A program made the translations under genes and the position numbers. From Oscillospiraceae bacterium NTUH-002-81 (GTDB lineage Bacteria; Bacillota; Clostridia; Lachnospirales; Lachnospiraceae): a stretch of 64,000 nt of DNA. Shown piece after piece: positions 8,949-18,099 of the stretch; within the stretch, counting starts at the first letter, position 1, and the number at the start of each line of letters is the position of its first letter. Below the pieces are notes generated by a model. It was not told the origin of the DNA, made no database searches, and was given only the letters and a program-made list of their open reading frames with translations. The stretch is taken from NCBI GenBank assembly GCA_032620915.1, contig CP136052.1, forward strand, positions 2,208,501 to 2,272,500. Direction: 5' to 3'.

Positions 8949-9905
8949 TTATTTTACCTCAAATTTACAGCTTCCCTTCGTCAGCACATCAACTGCATTC
9001 TGTGCTGCCATGAGACTCATCTTGCTGCTGGCTTCTTTCGTTGCTGCGCCTGCATGGGGTGTCAGGATGCAATTGGAAAGTGTGCACAGACGGCTGTCAT
9101 ACGGCGGCTCGTCCACAGTAGCATCCAGGCCGGCTGCGCGGATCTCGCCTGATGCGAGAGCCTCATACAGGGCATCCTCATCCACAATACCGCCTCTTGC
9201 TGTATTGACAAGAATCGCTTCGTTTTTCATAGCCTTAAACTGCGCGGTACCGAACATATGTCTGGTCTCCGGCGTCAGGGGAGAATGGATGGTGATGAAA
9301 TCAGACTCCCTGATCAGGGTATCCAGATCTACATACTCTGCGCCGCATTCTTTCTTAAACGCCTCGTCCTGATACTGATCATAGCACAGAATCCGCATGT
9401 TAAAGCCGGTGCAGCGCTTTGCAACACCTTTCCCGATCCGGCCTGCGCCGACAACGCCAAGGGTCTTTTCCCACATTTCCAGTCCCTGAGGACGAACCTG
9501 GTTTCTGGCCTTGATGCCGTTATCCATAGTTGTCACGTTTCTTGCGCAGTCCAGCATCAATGCCATTGCCATATCTGCCACGGAATCCCCGTTGGCACCA
9601 GGGGTAATGGTCACTGCCACGTCATGGGCTGCTGCTGCCTTCACATCTACCTTATCATATCCCACGCCATAGCGGGAAATGACCTTGAGGTTCTTGCCAC
9701 AGGCGATGAGTGCCTCATCATAGTCCTCCAGGCCGGCGATGACAGCGTCTGCCTCCGGCAGCTCTTTCTTTAACTGCTCCGGGATCGGGCCGTCAGCAGC
9801 CACCAGTTTCTTTACTTCGCAGTCATTTGCTTCCAGCAGCTCCAGGGCTTTGCTGTCAGCAGTTCCAAATGATCTGGCGGTAACCAGAACTTTATATTTT
9901 GCCAT
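8949..9905 (-). CDS. D-2-hydroxyacid dehydrogenase (phosphoglycerate dehydrogenase-like)
   Basis: About 318 residues with the NAD-binding loop VGAGRIGKG and the catalytic Arg (NTARGG), Glu (VDEPP) and His (LTPHAGA) of the D-isomer-specific 2-hydroxyacid dehydrogenases. It has no C-terminal ACT domain, unlike many biosynthetic SerA proteins. The ATG at 9905 has AAAGGAG nine bases upstream. It is the last gene of the kinase-aldolase-gnd operon, suggesting interconversion of a 2-keto and 2-hydroxy acid (for example a ketogluconate, glyoxylate or hydroxypyruvate) rather than serine synthesis. Confidence 0.82.
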   Translation of the reverse strand: MAKYKVLVTARSFGTADSKALELLEANDCEVKKLVAADGPIPEQLKKELPEADAVIAGLEDYDEALIACGKNLKVISRYGVGYDKVDVKAAAAHDVAVTITPGANGDSVADMAMALMLDCARNVTTMDNGIKARNQVRPQGLEMWEKTLGVVGAGRIGKGVAKRCTGFNMRILCYDQYQDEAFKKECGAEYVDLDTLIRESDFITIHSPLTPETRHMFGTAQFKAMKNEAILVNTARGGIVDEDALYEALASGEIRAAGLDATVDEPPYDSRLCTLSNCILTPHAGAATKEASSKMSLMAAQNAVDVLTKGSCKFEVK

Positions 9906-9918
9906 TTTGCAATCTCCT

Positions 9919-11312
9919 TTACTCCTGCTCCCACTCCGTGTGGAAGTGTCCTTCCCGGTCGGTTCTCTCATAGGTATGTGCGCCAAAGCAGTCTCTCAGC
10001 GCCTGCACGAAATTCACCGGCATCTGCTCACTGCGGTAGTAATCATAATAATGAAGCGCAGAAGCAAGAGCGGGAACGGCAATCGCCGCGCTCTCTGCCC
10101 TGGTGACCGTTTCCCGCAGAGCGGGCTCCAGATCACCGATATAAGAGAAAGTATCCGTCAGAATGAGGTTTTTCTCATTCTCTTTCAGGGAATCTTTTAC
10201 TTCTGTCAAAAGCTCACTGCGGATGATACAGCCTGCTCTCCACACACCGATCAGATCCGCCAGGTCGATGTCCCAGCCATTCTCATCAGATGCCTTTGCG
10301 ATCAGTGCCATACCCTGGGCATAGCTTACGATGATCGCCAGAAGCAGGGCATCTCCCAGCTTCTTTGCACAGTCATCCATGACGACCGGAACTGCCGTTG
10401 CAGAAAGCTTCTCATGGCCCTCTTTACGGACTGCCTTGTCAGATGAAAAGTTTCTGGCAAACACTGCCTCAAAGATTGTCGGGATATATACGCCGCGGGC
10501 AATGGATTCCTCCAGTGTCCACCGGCCGGTTCCCTTCTGGGCAGCAACATCCAGAATTTTTTCCACAAGAGGGGTGCCGTCCTCGTCCATTTTTTTTCCA
10601 GGACGCTGACGCTGATGTCGATCAGATAGGAATTGAGGCGGCTGCTCTTCCACTCCCGGAAGATGTCCGTGATCTGTTCATGGGTCAGATGTAACCCGTG
10701 CTTCATCACATAGTACGTCTCCGCGATGAGCTGCAGCACCGCATACTCAATGCCGTTGTGCACCATTTTCACATAATGCCCCGCACCCTCTCTGGAAATA
10801 TACGTACAGCAGGAATCCTCCCCGCAGTGTGCTGCGATGGTCTGCAGGATATGCCGGGATACATCCCAGCCCTTCCGGCTTCCGCCTGCCATCATACTGG
10901 GGCCGTAAAGTGCACCCTTCTCACCGCCGGATACACCGACACCGAGGAAACAGATGCCCTTATGCTCCAGATCCTCATATCTGCGGGCAGTATCCTTAAA
11001 ATAGGAATTGCCGCCATCTATGAGCACATCGCCCGGTTCCAGAAAGGGAACCAGCTCTGCAATGACACTGTCCACTGCCGGACCCGCAGTTACCATCATA
11101 AAGATGATCCGCGGTGTTTTCAGGCTTTCAACCATTTCCCGGACATCCGCACACACTGCGTAATGATCCTCCTTGCCCGGCACCGCAAAACGTGCTCGCT
11201 CTGCATCACTTTTGCTGTAAGCCGCTACCCGGAAATCATGATGGATCATGTTCTTTGCCAGGCTGCTTCCCATTACGCCAAGACCATACAACGCAATATC
11301 ACAATTTTTCAT
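9919..11312 (-). CDS. gnd: 6-phosphogluconate dehydrogenase, decarboxylating, frameshifted as given
   Basis: Oxidises 6-phosphogluconate to ribulose 5-phosphate and CO2. The N-terminal Rossmann domain starts with YGLGVMGSSL, followed by GVGVSGGEKGALYGPSMM and the catalytic KMVHNGIEY. The C-terminal helical domain (LVEKILDVAAQKGTG) is in another frame after a run of eight A at 10590-10597. Either nine A or six A restores one frame and gives about 464 residues, the usual length. This is the one break here not explained by a single extra base. GGAGG precedes ATG 11312. It lies between the KDPG aldolase and hydroxyacid dehydrogenase genes. Confidence 0.87.
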
Positions 11313-11329
11313 GCCGTGCCTCCAAAATA

Positions 11330-11956
11330 TTATTCTCTTACAAGAGCAACTGCCTCTGCGGTCAGTTTCTCGATCTCATCAAATTTGCCTTCCTTGATCA
11401 GGCTCTCTTTTACCATCCAGCTGCCGCCGCAGGCGATGATCTTCGGGCTTGCCAGATACTCCTTTACGTTGCCTGCGTTTACACCGCCGGTGGGCATGAA
11501 TCTTAAGGACGGGAACGGGCCGGAAAGTGCCTTGATGGTAGCCAGTCCGCCGTACTGAGATGCCGGGAAGAATTTTACAACCGGAAGGTTGTACTCCATT
11601 ACCATCATGATCTCAGTAGGGGTGCATACGCCCGGGAATACCGGAATATTGTTCTCTACTGCAAACTCGGTAACTGTTTTGGAGAATCCAGGAGTAACGA
11701 TGAACTTTGCTCCGGCCTCTTTTGCCTTCTTTGCCTGCTCCAGGTTGGTTACGGTACCTGCACCAACGAGCATCTCAGGGCATGCCTCGGAGATTGCCTT
11801 GATGGAATCTGCTGCAGCCGCGGTACGGAAGGTTACCTCAGCAACCGGAAGTCCGCCTGCGATCAGTGCTTTTGCCAGCGGCACTGCATCCTTTGCATCC
11901 TGAAGTACCACAACAGGAACCAGTTTCAGCTCTTCGATTTTCTTGTTTACATCCAT
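11330..11956 (-). CDS. eda: 2-dehydro-3-deoxy-phosphogluconate (KDPG) aldolase
   Basis: 208 residues, full length for the class I KDPG/KHG aldolases. The Schiff-base lysine is Lys-128 in VVKFFPA and the general acid/base is Glu-40 in VAEVTFRT. It cleaves KDPG to pyruvate and glyceraldehyde 3-phosphate in the Entner-Doudoroff route. GGAGG lies upstream of ATG 11956. It follows the sugar-kinase gene and precedes gnd; no edd dehydratase is in the window, so the precursor keto-deoxy acid would come from elsewhere or from a different sugar acid. Confidence 0.9.
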   Translation of the reverse strand: MDVNKKIEELKLVPVVVLQDAKDAVPLAKALIAGGLPVAEVTFRTAAAADSIKAISEACPEMLVGAGTVTNLEQAKKAKEAGAKFIVTPGFSKTVTEFAVENNIPVFPGVCTPTEIMMVMEYNLPVVKFFPASQYGGLATIKALSGPFPSLRFMPTGGVNAGNVKEYLASPKIIACGGSWMVKESLIKEGKFDEIEKLTAEAVALVRE

Positions 11957-12030
11957 TTTTCTCTTCCTCCATTTGATTTTTATTGGTTTATATTAATTAA
12001 AATATTACCCGCAATTAAACATTTGCCCCA

Positions 12031-13447
12031 TCAGCAGCCTGCTTCATAGCATTTCAGGTATCTTTGGAATTTTTTCTCATAAAAATCTGCCATCTCAGGG
12101 TTTGGATGGATGATCTTCGCCGGTGCGGGGTCAAAATCCCGTACATCACCGATCACGCCAGCCAGTTCCATAGCCAGCACTGCACCGCCAAGCAGGGAGC
12201 CCTGCTCGTTATCGTCCACCTCCAGATCCTTCTGGAAAATATCTGCACACATCTGTGCCCATGCCGGAGAATGCAGGATACCGCCGGAAAACTTGATCCG
12301 TTTTGGCGGTTCATTCACCTTCGTCAGCATCTTGTAGCAGTGGTACAGGTTGAAAAGGACGCCCTCCTGTACTGCCAGATAGAGATCATTGGCCTTGTGT
12401 TTCGGCAGGATCTCCAGAAAACCGCCCTTTCTCTCATCATTCCAGCCGGGGCAGCGCTCACCGAACAGAAACGGCAGGAATACCGGGTTCGTCTCCCGGT
12501 CGGTGATGCCCTTCTCGATCTCTCCATAGGAAACATCCTGACCAAAAGCGTGATCCTTATACCAGTCGATGCAGTTGCAGCAGCCGTTGGTGGCAGCGCC
12601 GCTTAACCATGCCTTGGGGGACATGTAGCACCAGGTGCTGGGCTGATCCGGCAGTACCGGCTGTGCGGTCGTCAGACGGATGGCACCGCTCGTTCCCACA
12701 GAAAAGGTCATTACCCCCTCCACGGAAGCACCCACGCCTACCTGGTTCAGGCCTCCGTCGGAGCTGGTAGGAACAACCGGGATCCCCGGCTTCACACCCA
12801 GCGCCGCTGCCGCCTCCGCCGTCAACGGATACGTATGCTTATAATCGATCACCTCCAGAAAGCTGATCCTCGGTGATGCCTGCCTCTTTCAGGATCTCCG
12901 GATCATACTTTTTCGTATGGGTATTCAAAAGTCCTGTTCCGGAAGCCAGGCACTCGGTGATGATCCGCTTGCCGGTCATCCGGTAGTTGTTGTATGTACC
13001 CTGTCCGAATACATAATGCCTGCTTAAATCATAGCCCTTCTTTTTCAGAAGAAGCAGCTTAAAGAACGGATAGATGGCATTGACCATACATCCGGTCTTA
13101 TTGTAAAACCATTTTACATACTCCGGATCTTCCCGGAGTTCCTTACACACCTCTGCAGCCCCGGTGTAGGACCATAGATAGACCGGTGTCACAGGCTTCA
13201 TATCCTGATCGCACAGGAACAGGCTGTGCCAGGTCCCGCTCAGAGAAATCATGGAAATCTCATGGCCCGCTGCCACTTCTCTTCCCAAAGCGATCATCTG
13301 TTCATAGACATTATCCGCCCTGTGCATCGTCACATCTTCGTAGTTACCGGTGTACGCCCGCGATTTCACATCAAATTTTCCGGTGTCTGTATCATACAGC
13401 ATCGCCTTGGCTGATGTGGTACTGGCTTCCAATACCAAAATGTTCAT
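12031..13447 (-). CDS. FGGY-family carbohydrate kinase (gluconokinase-like), frameshifted as given
   Basis: Reconstructed length about 471 residues. The N-terminal actin-like domain begins with ILVLEASTTSAKAMLYD and the C-terminal domain carries the phosphate-binding GTSGAIR and SGGILHSP. Between them the frame shifts by one base near 12859-12861; one base fewer reads EDQLLEVIDY and restores the gene. The family phosphorylates gluconate, xylulose and similar sugars. Its operon partners gnd and eda make gluconate or another aldonate the best guess. The start codon at 13447 has GAGGG upstream, and the promoter lies at 13534-13563. Confidence 0.78.
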
Positions 13448-13533
13448 ATTCCCTCAACCTTTCTACAACCATTTTATTTTATAATATTTTTTAATCTTTA
13501 AAAAAAATTTTTTTCTTTATCAAACTCAATTTT

Positions 13534-13569
13534 ATTATAGAATTGTTTTGGGCATTCTGTCAACAGAAT
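13534..13569 (-). promoter_or_regulatory. Sigma-A promoter with overlapping palindromic operator, kinase operon
   Basis: TTGACA (13558-13563) and TATAAT (13534-13539) are 18 bases apart. The -35 box lies inside a perfect inverted repeat, ATTCTGT-2-ACAGAAT (13554-13569), a size typical of GntR-family operators. The gntR-type gene ends only about 45 bases upstream, so it probably represses this promoter. The leader is about 80 bases and AT-rich. Confidence 0.72.
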
Positions 13570-13615
13570 CCGTTCAATTTTCTTGATTCTAAACAGATTA
13601 TACAAGCACTGCCTG

Positions 13616-14318
13616 TTAAAACAGTTTTTCCACCTTCAACACCCGCATGATCGTCTTCTTTGAATTATCATAATGGGTATTGATGGCAATCTTCAGTGCC
13701 TGTTCATCCTTTTCACAGATAGCATCCAGCATCTGACGGTGCTCCATCACCCCGGCCACATCCTTCTCCCGGGACTGCCTGTGGAACACATAATTGGAAT
13801 ATACGAAAGGATTGATGCTCTTGTAAACATCCAGAATCTTCCGGTTGCCGGTACATTTCAGATATAATTCATGAAACTTATAGTCATACATGTATTTTTT
13901 CCAGGTACTGCTCCAGGGAAGCATTTTCACTGATCTCTGCCACAATCTCCAGATGTTCTTCCACATTCTTTCGCATCTCTTCCTGGAAGATCCGGTTGCT
14001 GGCCACTGTGTCAATGACTTCTTTTGTATAGTAGAGATCCATCATCCTGCGGATATCAAAAATCTCTCCTGCTTCATCCGGGGAAAATTCATGTACCTTC
14101 ATGCCCTGTCTCGGATAATTGTCAATGACGTGCTCCGTGCAGAGCCGGTTCAGTGCCAGCTTCACCGGTGTCTCACTGACGCCGTAACGGGCGGACAGCT
14201 CCTTCGTCTTGAGCTTCTGTCCCGGTAAAAGCACATGCCCCACAATGTCCCTTCGGATCTGCTCATAGACGGTATCCACCAACGTTTCTTTTCCGTTTTC
14301 TATCTTTCCACTTGCCAT
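13616..14318 (-). CDS. GntR-family transcriptional regulator (FadR/FCD type), frameshifted as given
   Basis: Reconstructed length about 233 residues. The N-terminal winged helix shows LPGQKLKTKELSARYGVS with the recognition-helix region TPVKLALNRL. The C-terminal part is all-helical, as in FCD ligand-binding domains. The frame breaks at 13895-13900 (six A on the coding strand) and resumes as WKKYMYDYKFHELYL; five A restores it. FCD regulators usually sense organic or sugar acids. Located directly ahead of the kinase-eda-gnd genes, it is the likely repressor acting at the 13554-13569 palindrome. Confidence 0.78.
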
Positions 14319-14445
14319 TTCTTCTCTGTCTCCATTTCTTTCGATACTGCTTTCTTATAATGTATCATAAAATTCATGAAATCAGCAACCATTCCCTTGC
14401 ATTTTATGTCATCATCTCTTTATTTTCTGCTTACATCTCAAAAAA

Positions 14446-14922
14446 TTATGGCATGCCGGGATCCAGCGGAAGCTCCTCCCCATCTGCCGCCGAGGTGGCC
14501 AGATGGTCGCACCGCTCATTGTATTCGTGTCCCGCATGACCCTTCACCCAGAAAAACGTCACCTGATGGGGTGCCTTTGCCGCCAGCAGCCTCTGCCACA
14601 GATCCACATTTTTTACAGGCTCATTTTTTCCCCGTTTCCAGCCCTTTTTCAGCCAGCTGTCTACCCAGTGTTGATTGAACGCATCCACCACGTATTTGGA
14701 ATCGGAGATCACCTCCACCTCACACGGTCGGTTCAGTGCTTCCAGACCGGCAATCACTCCCATCAGCTCCATCCGGTTGTTGGTCGTCCGCCGGTATCCG
14801 CCGGACAGTTCTTTCTCGTGGGCCACCCCCTTCGGATCCACATAAACAAGCACGGCTCCATAACCTCCCGGGCCGTCCGGATTGCCTCTTGCAGCCCCAT
14901 CTGTATACAGCTTTACTTTCAT
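14446..14922 (-). CDS. rnhA: Ribonuclease HI
   Basis: 158 residues. It degrades the RNA strand of RNA-DNA hybrids. The four catalytic acids are visible: Asp-8 (YTDGA), Glu-52 (NRMEL), Asp-74 (ISDSKYVV) and Asp-139 (NERCD), with His-129 in VKGHAGH. It has no N-terminal hybrid-binding domain. It stands alone, upstream of the GntR regulator gene on the same strand and divergent from the acetyltransferase gene. RNase HII is also present (57470-58229). Confidence 0.93.
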   Translation of the reverse strand: MKVKLYTDGAARGNPDGPGGYGAVLVYVDPKGVAHEKELSGGYRRTTNNRMELMGVIAGLEALNRPCEVEVISDSKYVVDAFNQHWVDSWLKKGWKRGKNEPVKNVDLWQRLLAAKAPHQVTFFWVKGHAGHEYNERCDHLATSAADGEELPLDPGMP

Positions 14923-14982
14923 AAATTTTGTCTCAACTTTCTTTTCCTTAAAATTTTCTGTTAATTCCGTTGTTTTACTTTT

Positions 14983-15024
14983 AATAACGTTTAAATTTAT
15001 GTGTTAAATTTTCTTAACGTTATT
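14983..15024. repeat. AT-rich inverted repeat between divergent rnhA and acetyltransferase genes
   Basis: AATAACGTT (14983-14991) is repeated inverted as AACGTTATT (15016-15024), with further complementary AT-rich bases between. It could be an operator shared by the divergent promoters or a chance product of AT-rich sequence. No known motif was recognised. Confidence 0.35.
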
Positions 15025-15066
15025 TTAACGAATCTTAACTTTACTAGTGGTTTTTTACAATTTTCA

Positions 15067-15075
15067 TGTTATAAT
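15067..15075 (+). promoter_or_regulatory. Extended -10 promoter of the acetyltransferase gene
   Basis: TGTTATAAT forms an extended -10 (TG one base before TATAAT at 15070-15075), about 60 bases before the ATG. No good -35 hexamer lies 16-18 bases upstream, as is usual for extended -10 promoters. Confidence 0.55.
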
Positions 15076-15134
15076 AATAATAGAAATAAGGCAATATTAC
15101 AAGCCTCATTCACCAATAGGAAAGAGGGGTTTCT

Positions 15135-15626
15135 ATGAAAGAACAATGGCTCAGTAAACTGGAAAAATATTTAACAGATGCCCTGAAGGGAATTATTCAT
15201 GTGCCGTACAGAATTATCTGCACATATCACGATAAGATTCTGAGTGTGACACTGATCAACCAGACCTCAGGGAAATCCTACCTGATCGCTACCGTCCGCG
15301 GAAGAAAGGATCCTGACAAACAGACGTATATTGAACTGTTTTACGTGATGCCGCATTTCCAGGGCTGCGGCATCGGCCGCACGATCCTCGATTATTATTC
15401 CCAGATCCAGATTGCCGAGGGAGAAGACGAGATTCATCTGAAGCCACTCCCGTTCCTGCCTGAGAGCCGCAATCCGCTGGAATATTTCCGCCTGTACACC
15501 TGGCTGGGCGGCAAAAATCACACGCTCATGACCCGACGGCAGCTCATCCGCTTCTATCAGAGTGCGGGTTTTGAACCCATGCGGCCATCGGACATCACAT
15601 CAGAGATGCAGAGACAGCTGGCTTAA
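15135..15626 (+). CDS. GNAT-like acetyltransferase, the only clear plus-strand gene
   Basis: 163 residues. The acetyl-CoA binding signature of the GNAT fold is seen as MPHFQGCGIGRTIL near residues 75-90, preceded by a beta strand YIELFYV and followed by the late segment FYQSAGFEPM. The substrate cannot be inferred. AAAGAGGGG lies upstream of the ATG, with an extended -10 promoter at 15067 and a terminator at 15659. It is monocistronic, convergent with the metallo-beta-lactamase-fold gene and divergent from rnhA. Confidence 0.72.
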   Translation: MKEQWLSKLEKYLTDALKGIIHVPYRIICTYHDKILSVTLINQTSGKSYLIATVRGRKDPDKQTYIELFYVMPHFQGCGIGRTILDYYSQIQIAEGEDEIHLKPLPFLPESRNPLEYFRLYTWLGGKNHTLMTRRQLIRFYQSAGFEPMRPSDITSEMQRQLA

Positions 15627-15641
15627 TGCAGTTCCATGCCT

Positions 15642-16331
15642 TTATATCTGAAATTTCTCGCCCGGTCCGTGGATCGGGCGTATTTTTTGCCGGTAAGGTG
15701 CAGACAGCTCCATCCCGCACAGTTTTTCCGTGATCCCGTAATCGCCCCACTGGTGCATGGGAAATACCTGCCGGGTGTCCGTGTGCCGCATAAACCAGTC
15801 GAAGCCCACGGCAAAGGCGTTCTCCTGCCGGGGATCCAGCACCACAAAAGCCGCATCGATGGGCAGCCCTTCCAGCCTGCCGATCTCCCGCTTGTAATCC
15901 TTTTCCATCTGCCGGTTCTCAGCCTCAGATTCTCCTTCCCAGTGCCACCAGTTCAGATCTCCCGCGTGATACAGCCGTTTTCCGCCGATCTCCACCACAA
16001 AGGCCACCCCCACATCCGTGGAGCGCAGTGTCCACACATGCATGCCGTCGATCTCCTTCTCATCCCCTGCCCGCATGCGCAGGATGCCGTTGGCTTCCGC
16101 CTTCTTTCCCGTCATAATATCTCCCGAGAAAATATAAGTCACATCCCGGCCTTCCCTTCGGAAATCCAGCACCGCCCGGTTGTAGTGATCCTGATGCCTG
16201 TGGCTCACAAACACGTATAACGGCCTGGAAAACGCCACCGGCGGGATTTCTCCCTGGTAATAATCAAATAACAGGCAGCGGTCTTCCAGTTCTACGAGAA
16301 AGCCGCTGTGGCCAATGTAGGTAATTTCCAT
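15642..16331 (-). CDS. Metallo-beta-lactamase-fold hydrolase
   Basis: 229 residues with the metal motif HRHQDH (44-49), a second histidine in LYHAGDLNWW and a C-terminal MHQWGDYG. It resembles UlaG/YtnP-like small MBL proteins (Lactamase_B_3), whose substrates vary: phosphodiesters, lactones or RNA. It lies downstream of the cobalamin operon, 130 bases past the adenosyltransferase stop, so it may be read through from it, but no functional link is visible. Its last codons overlap the terminator of the opposite gene. Confidence 0.8.
   Translation of the reverse strand: MEITYIGHSGFLVELEDRCLLFDYYQGEIPPVAFSRPLYVFVSHRHQDHYNRAVLDFRREGRDVTYIFSGDIMTGKKAEANGILRMRAGDEKEIDGMHVWTLRSTDVGVAFVVEIGGKRLYHAGDLNWWHWEGESEAENRQMEKDYKREIGRLEGLPIDAAFVVLDPRQENAFAVGFDWFMRHTDTRQVFPMHQWGDYGITEKLCGMELSAPYRQKIRPIHGPGEKFQI
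15659..15688 (+). terminator. Terminator of the acetyltransferase gene, inside the convergent MBL-fold gene
   Basis: A ten-base stem (15659-15668 with 15671-15680, one G-U pair) with a tight loop is followed by TATTTTTT. It lies within the last 50 bases of the opposite coding sequence, so the two functions share DNA. Confidence 0.75.
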
Positions 16332-16463
16332 CCTTGCACCTTCCCTCTATATTGTCATCTTCTTTTTTTCTTCTGTTATCTGCTCTCTTTGTCTCTGTTT
16401 CCAGACATGAGCAGGTCTGCGTATAGTCTCTGTATCGTCTGATTTCTTTCTATCCCTTACTTA

Positions 16464-16991
16464 TCAATATTCTATCCCTTCCCGGGCCGGTAATCCCTGG
16501 GCGTAAGGGTGTCGGATACAGCGCATTTCTGTCACGTAATCGGCCAGCCCCAGCAGTTCTTCTCCCGGATCTCTGCCGGTGAGCACCACCTCCAGATGCG
16601 CCGGTTTTTCACAGAGAAACGTCCGTACCGCTCTGGGATCCAGCAGCATGGCCTGATAGGCGCCGATGCTCTCGTCCAGCACCAGAAGATCCGCCTGCAC
16701 TTCTTCCGCCCGACGCACCGCCCGGTCAAACAGCGCCTGATAAGCGGCAGCTGCCCGCGCTCTCGTCTCCTCCGTCATCCGAAAGGTGAAACCGAAATTT
16801 TCCGGGCAGGTCAGCACCTCGATGCCGGGAATCTGCCGCAGAATCTTTATTTCCGAGGAAGTGCCATCCTTCAAAAACTGCACGAACACCACTTTGCGGC
16901 AGCTGCCCGCACAGCGGAGCGCCAGTCCCGCAGCCGCCGTGGTCTTGCCTTTGCCGTCCCCGCAGTAGATATGTAGCTTTCCCTGTTCCAT
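16464..16991 (-). CDS. Cob(I)yrinic acid a,c-diamide adenosyltransferase (BtuR/CobA type)
   Basis: 175 residues. It adds the 5'-deoxyadenosyl group from ATP to cob(I)alamin or cob(I)yrinate diamide. The P-loop variant GDGKGKTT is at residues 11-18, and LLVLDESIGAY and VVLTGRDP follow as in the family. ATG 16991 has AAAGGAG nine bases upstream. It is the last cobalamin gene in the 18 kb run, about 110 bases after cbiB. Confidence 0.9.
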   Translation of the reverse strand: MEQGKLHIYCGDGKGKTTAAAGLALRCAGSCRKVVFVQFLKDGTSSEIKILRQIPGIEVLTCPENFGFTFRMTEETRARAAAAYQALFDRAVRRAEEVQADLLVLDESIGAYQAMLLDPRAVRTFLCEKPAHLEVVLTGRDPGEELLGLADYVTEMRCIRHPYAQGLPAREGIEY

Positions 16992-17103
16992 TTTGAAGGC
17001 TCCTTTCTCATCTTCCCCTGGCATATTTTCCTCAAACTTCCATTTTTAGAAAGTAATCTTTCTTTGAACCAAAATGGTTGCCTGATTCTTTTCTCGCCTC
17101 ACT

Positions 17104-18099
17104 TTACAGTAGATTTACCGTTCTCTGTGTCAGCAAAAAACGAACCGCCGCAAACAACAGAAAAGCCAGCACGCAGCCCACCGCCATGAGCCGGTTGGCT
17201 CTTTTGATATCCGCATCCTCCGGAGATCGTTTTGCCTCCCCCAGTGTTTCTTTGTGATGAAGCACACCAAAATACCAGGCATCCCCACCCAAAGTGACAC
17301 CAAGCGCTCCCGCCATGGCCGCCTCGGTCTGGGCCGAATTGGGGCTGGCATGTTTTTTCCGATCCCGTTTGAACATCTGCCAGGCATCGGCGCCATCCAT
17401 CCGACAAAGCCAGGATGCCGCCACCAGCAAAAGTCCGGACAGCCGGGAAGGGATAAAATTCAGCACATCATCCAATCTTGCCGCACAGGTACCAAAATAC
17501 TGATATGTTTCATTTCGATAACCCACCATGGAATCCATAGTATTCACCGCTTTGTACAGCAGCATGGGGAGCGTCCCTCCCAGAAACAGGAAAAACAGCG
17601 GTGCCACCACCCCGTCGGACATATTTTCCGCAACCGTCTCCACGTCCGCCCGGATGATTCCTTCCCGGGAAAGCACTGCCGTGTCCCGGCCCACGATCAT
17701 GGAAAGATTGTGCCGGGCCAGCTCCACATCCCCGGCAGCCAGCGCATGGTACACCTTTATGCTCTCTTTTCGCAGACACCGCATGGCCAGCAGCTGATAC
17801 GCCAGAAAACACTCCGCCGCAAAGCCCAGCCAGGTGGAAATCCGGTACAGCACCGCCCGCAATACTGTCCATACCACCCAGGTACTGCCCAGCACAAGAA
17901 TGCACAGCAAAATACCGCACAGCCGCTCCATCTGTTTACGGTCGGCTTCCTCCGGCAGGCGGTCAGTCAGCGACCGAAGATACCGATCCAGTCCGCCGAT
18001 CACGGTACCCAGCAGCCGTACCACATGGGGCATCCACAATGGATCGCCCAGCAGCAGATCCAAAATAGCAGCAATTACTGCAATCCACAGGATTCTCAT
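17104..18099 (-). CDS. cbiB: Adenosylcobinamide-phosphate synthase (CbiB/CobD type)
   Basis: 331 residues, integral membrane. It attaches the aminopropanol (phosphate) arm to adenosylcobyric acid. The start ILDLLLGDP and the internal ENMSDGVVAPLFF and GYRNETYQYFG are family hallmarks, with several hydrophobic helices. The start ATG overlaps the stop of the phosphatase gene by four bases. The threonine-phosphate decarboxylase that makes the arm is encoded at 30883-32082 in the same operon. Confidence 0.93.
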   Translation of the reverse strand: MRILWIAVIAAILDLLLGDPLWMPHVVRLLGTVIGGLDRYLRSLTDRLPEEADRKQMERLCGILLCILVLGSTWVVWTVLRAVLYRISTWLGFAAECFLAYQLLAMRCLRKESIKVYHALAAGDVELARHNLSMIVGRDTAVLSREGIIRADVETVAENMSDGVVAPLFFLFLGGTLPMLLYKAVNTMDSMVGYRNETYQYFGTCAARLDDVLNFIPSRLSGLLLVAASWLCRMDGADAWQMFKRDRKKHASPNSAQTEAAMAGALGVTLGGDAWYFGVLHHKETLGEAKRSPEDADIKRANRLMAVGCVLAFLLFAAVRFLLTQRTVNLL

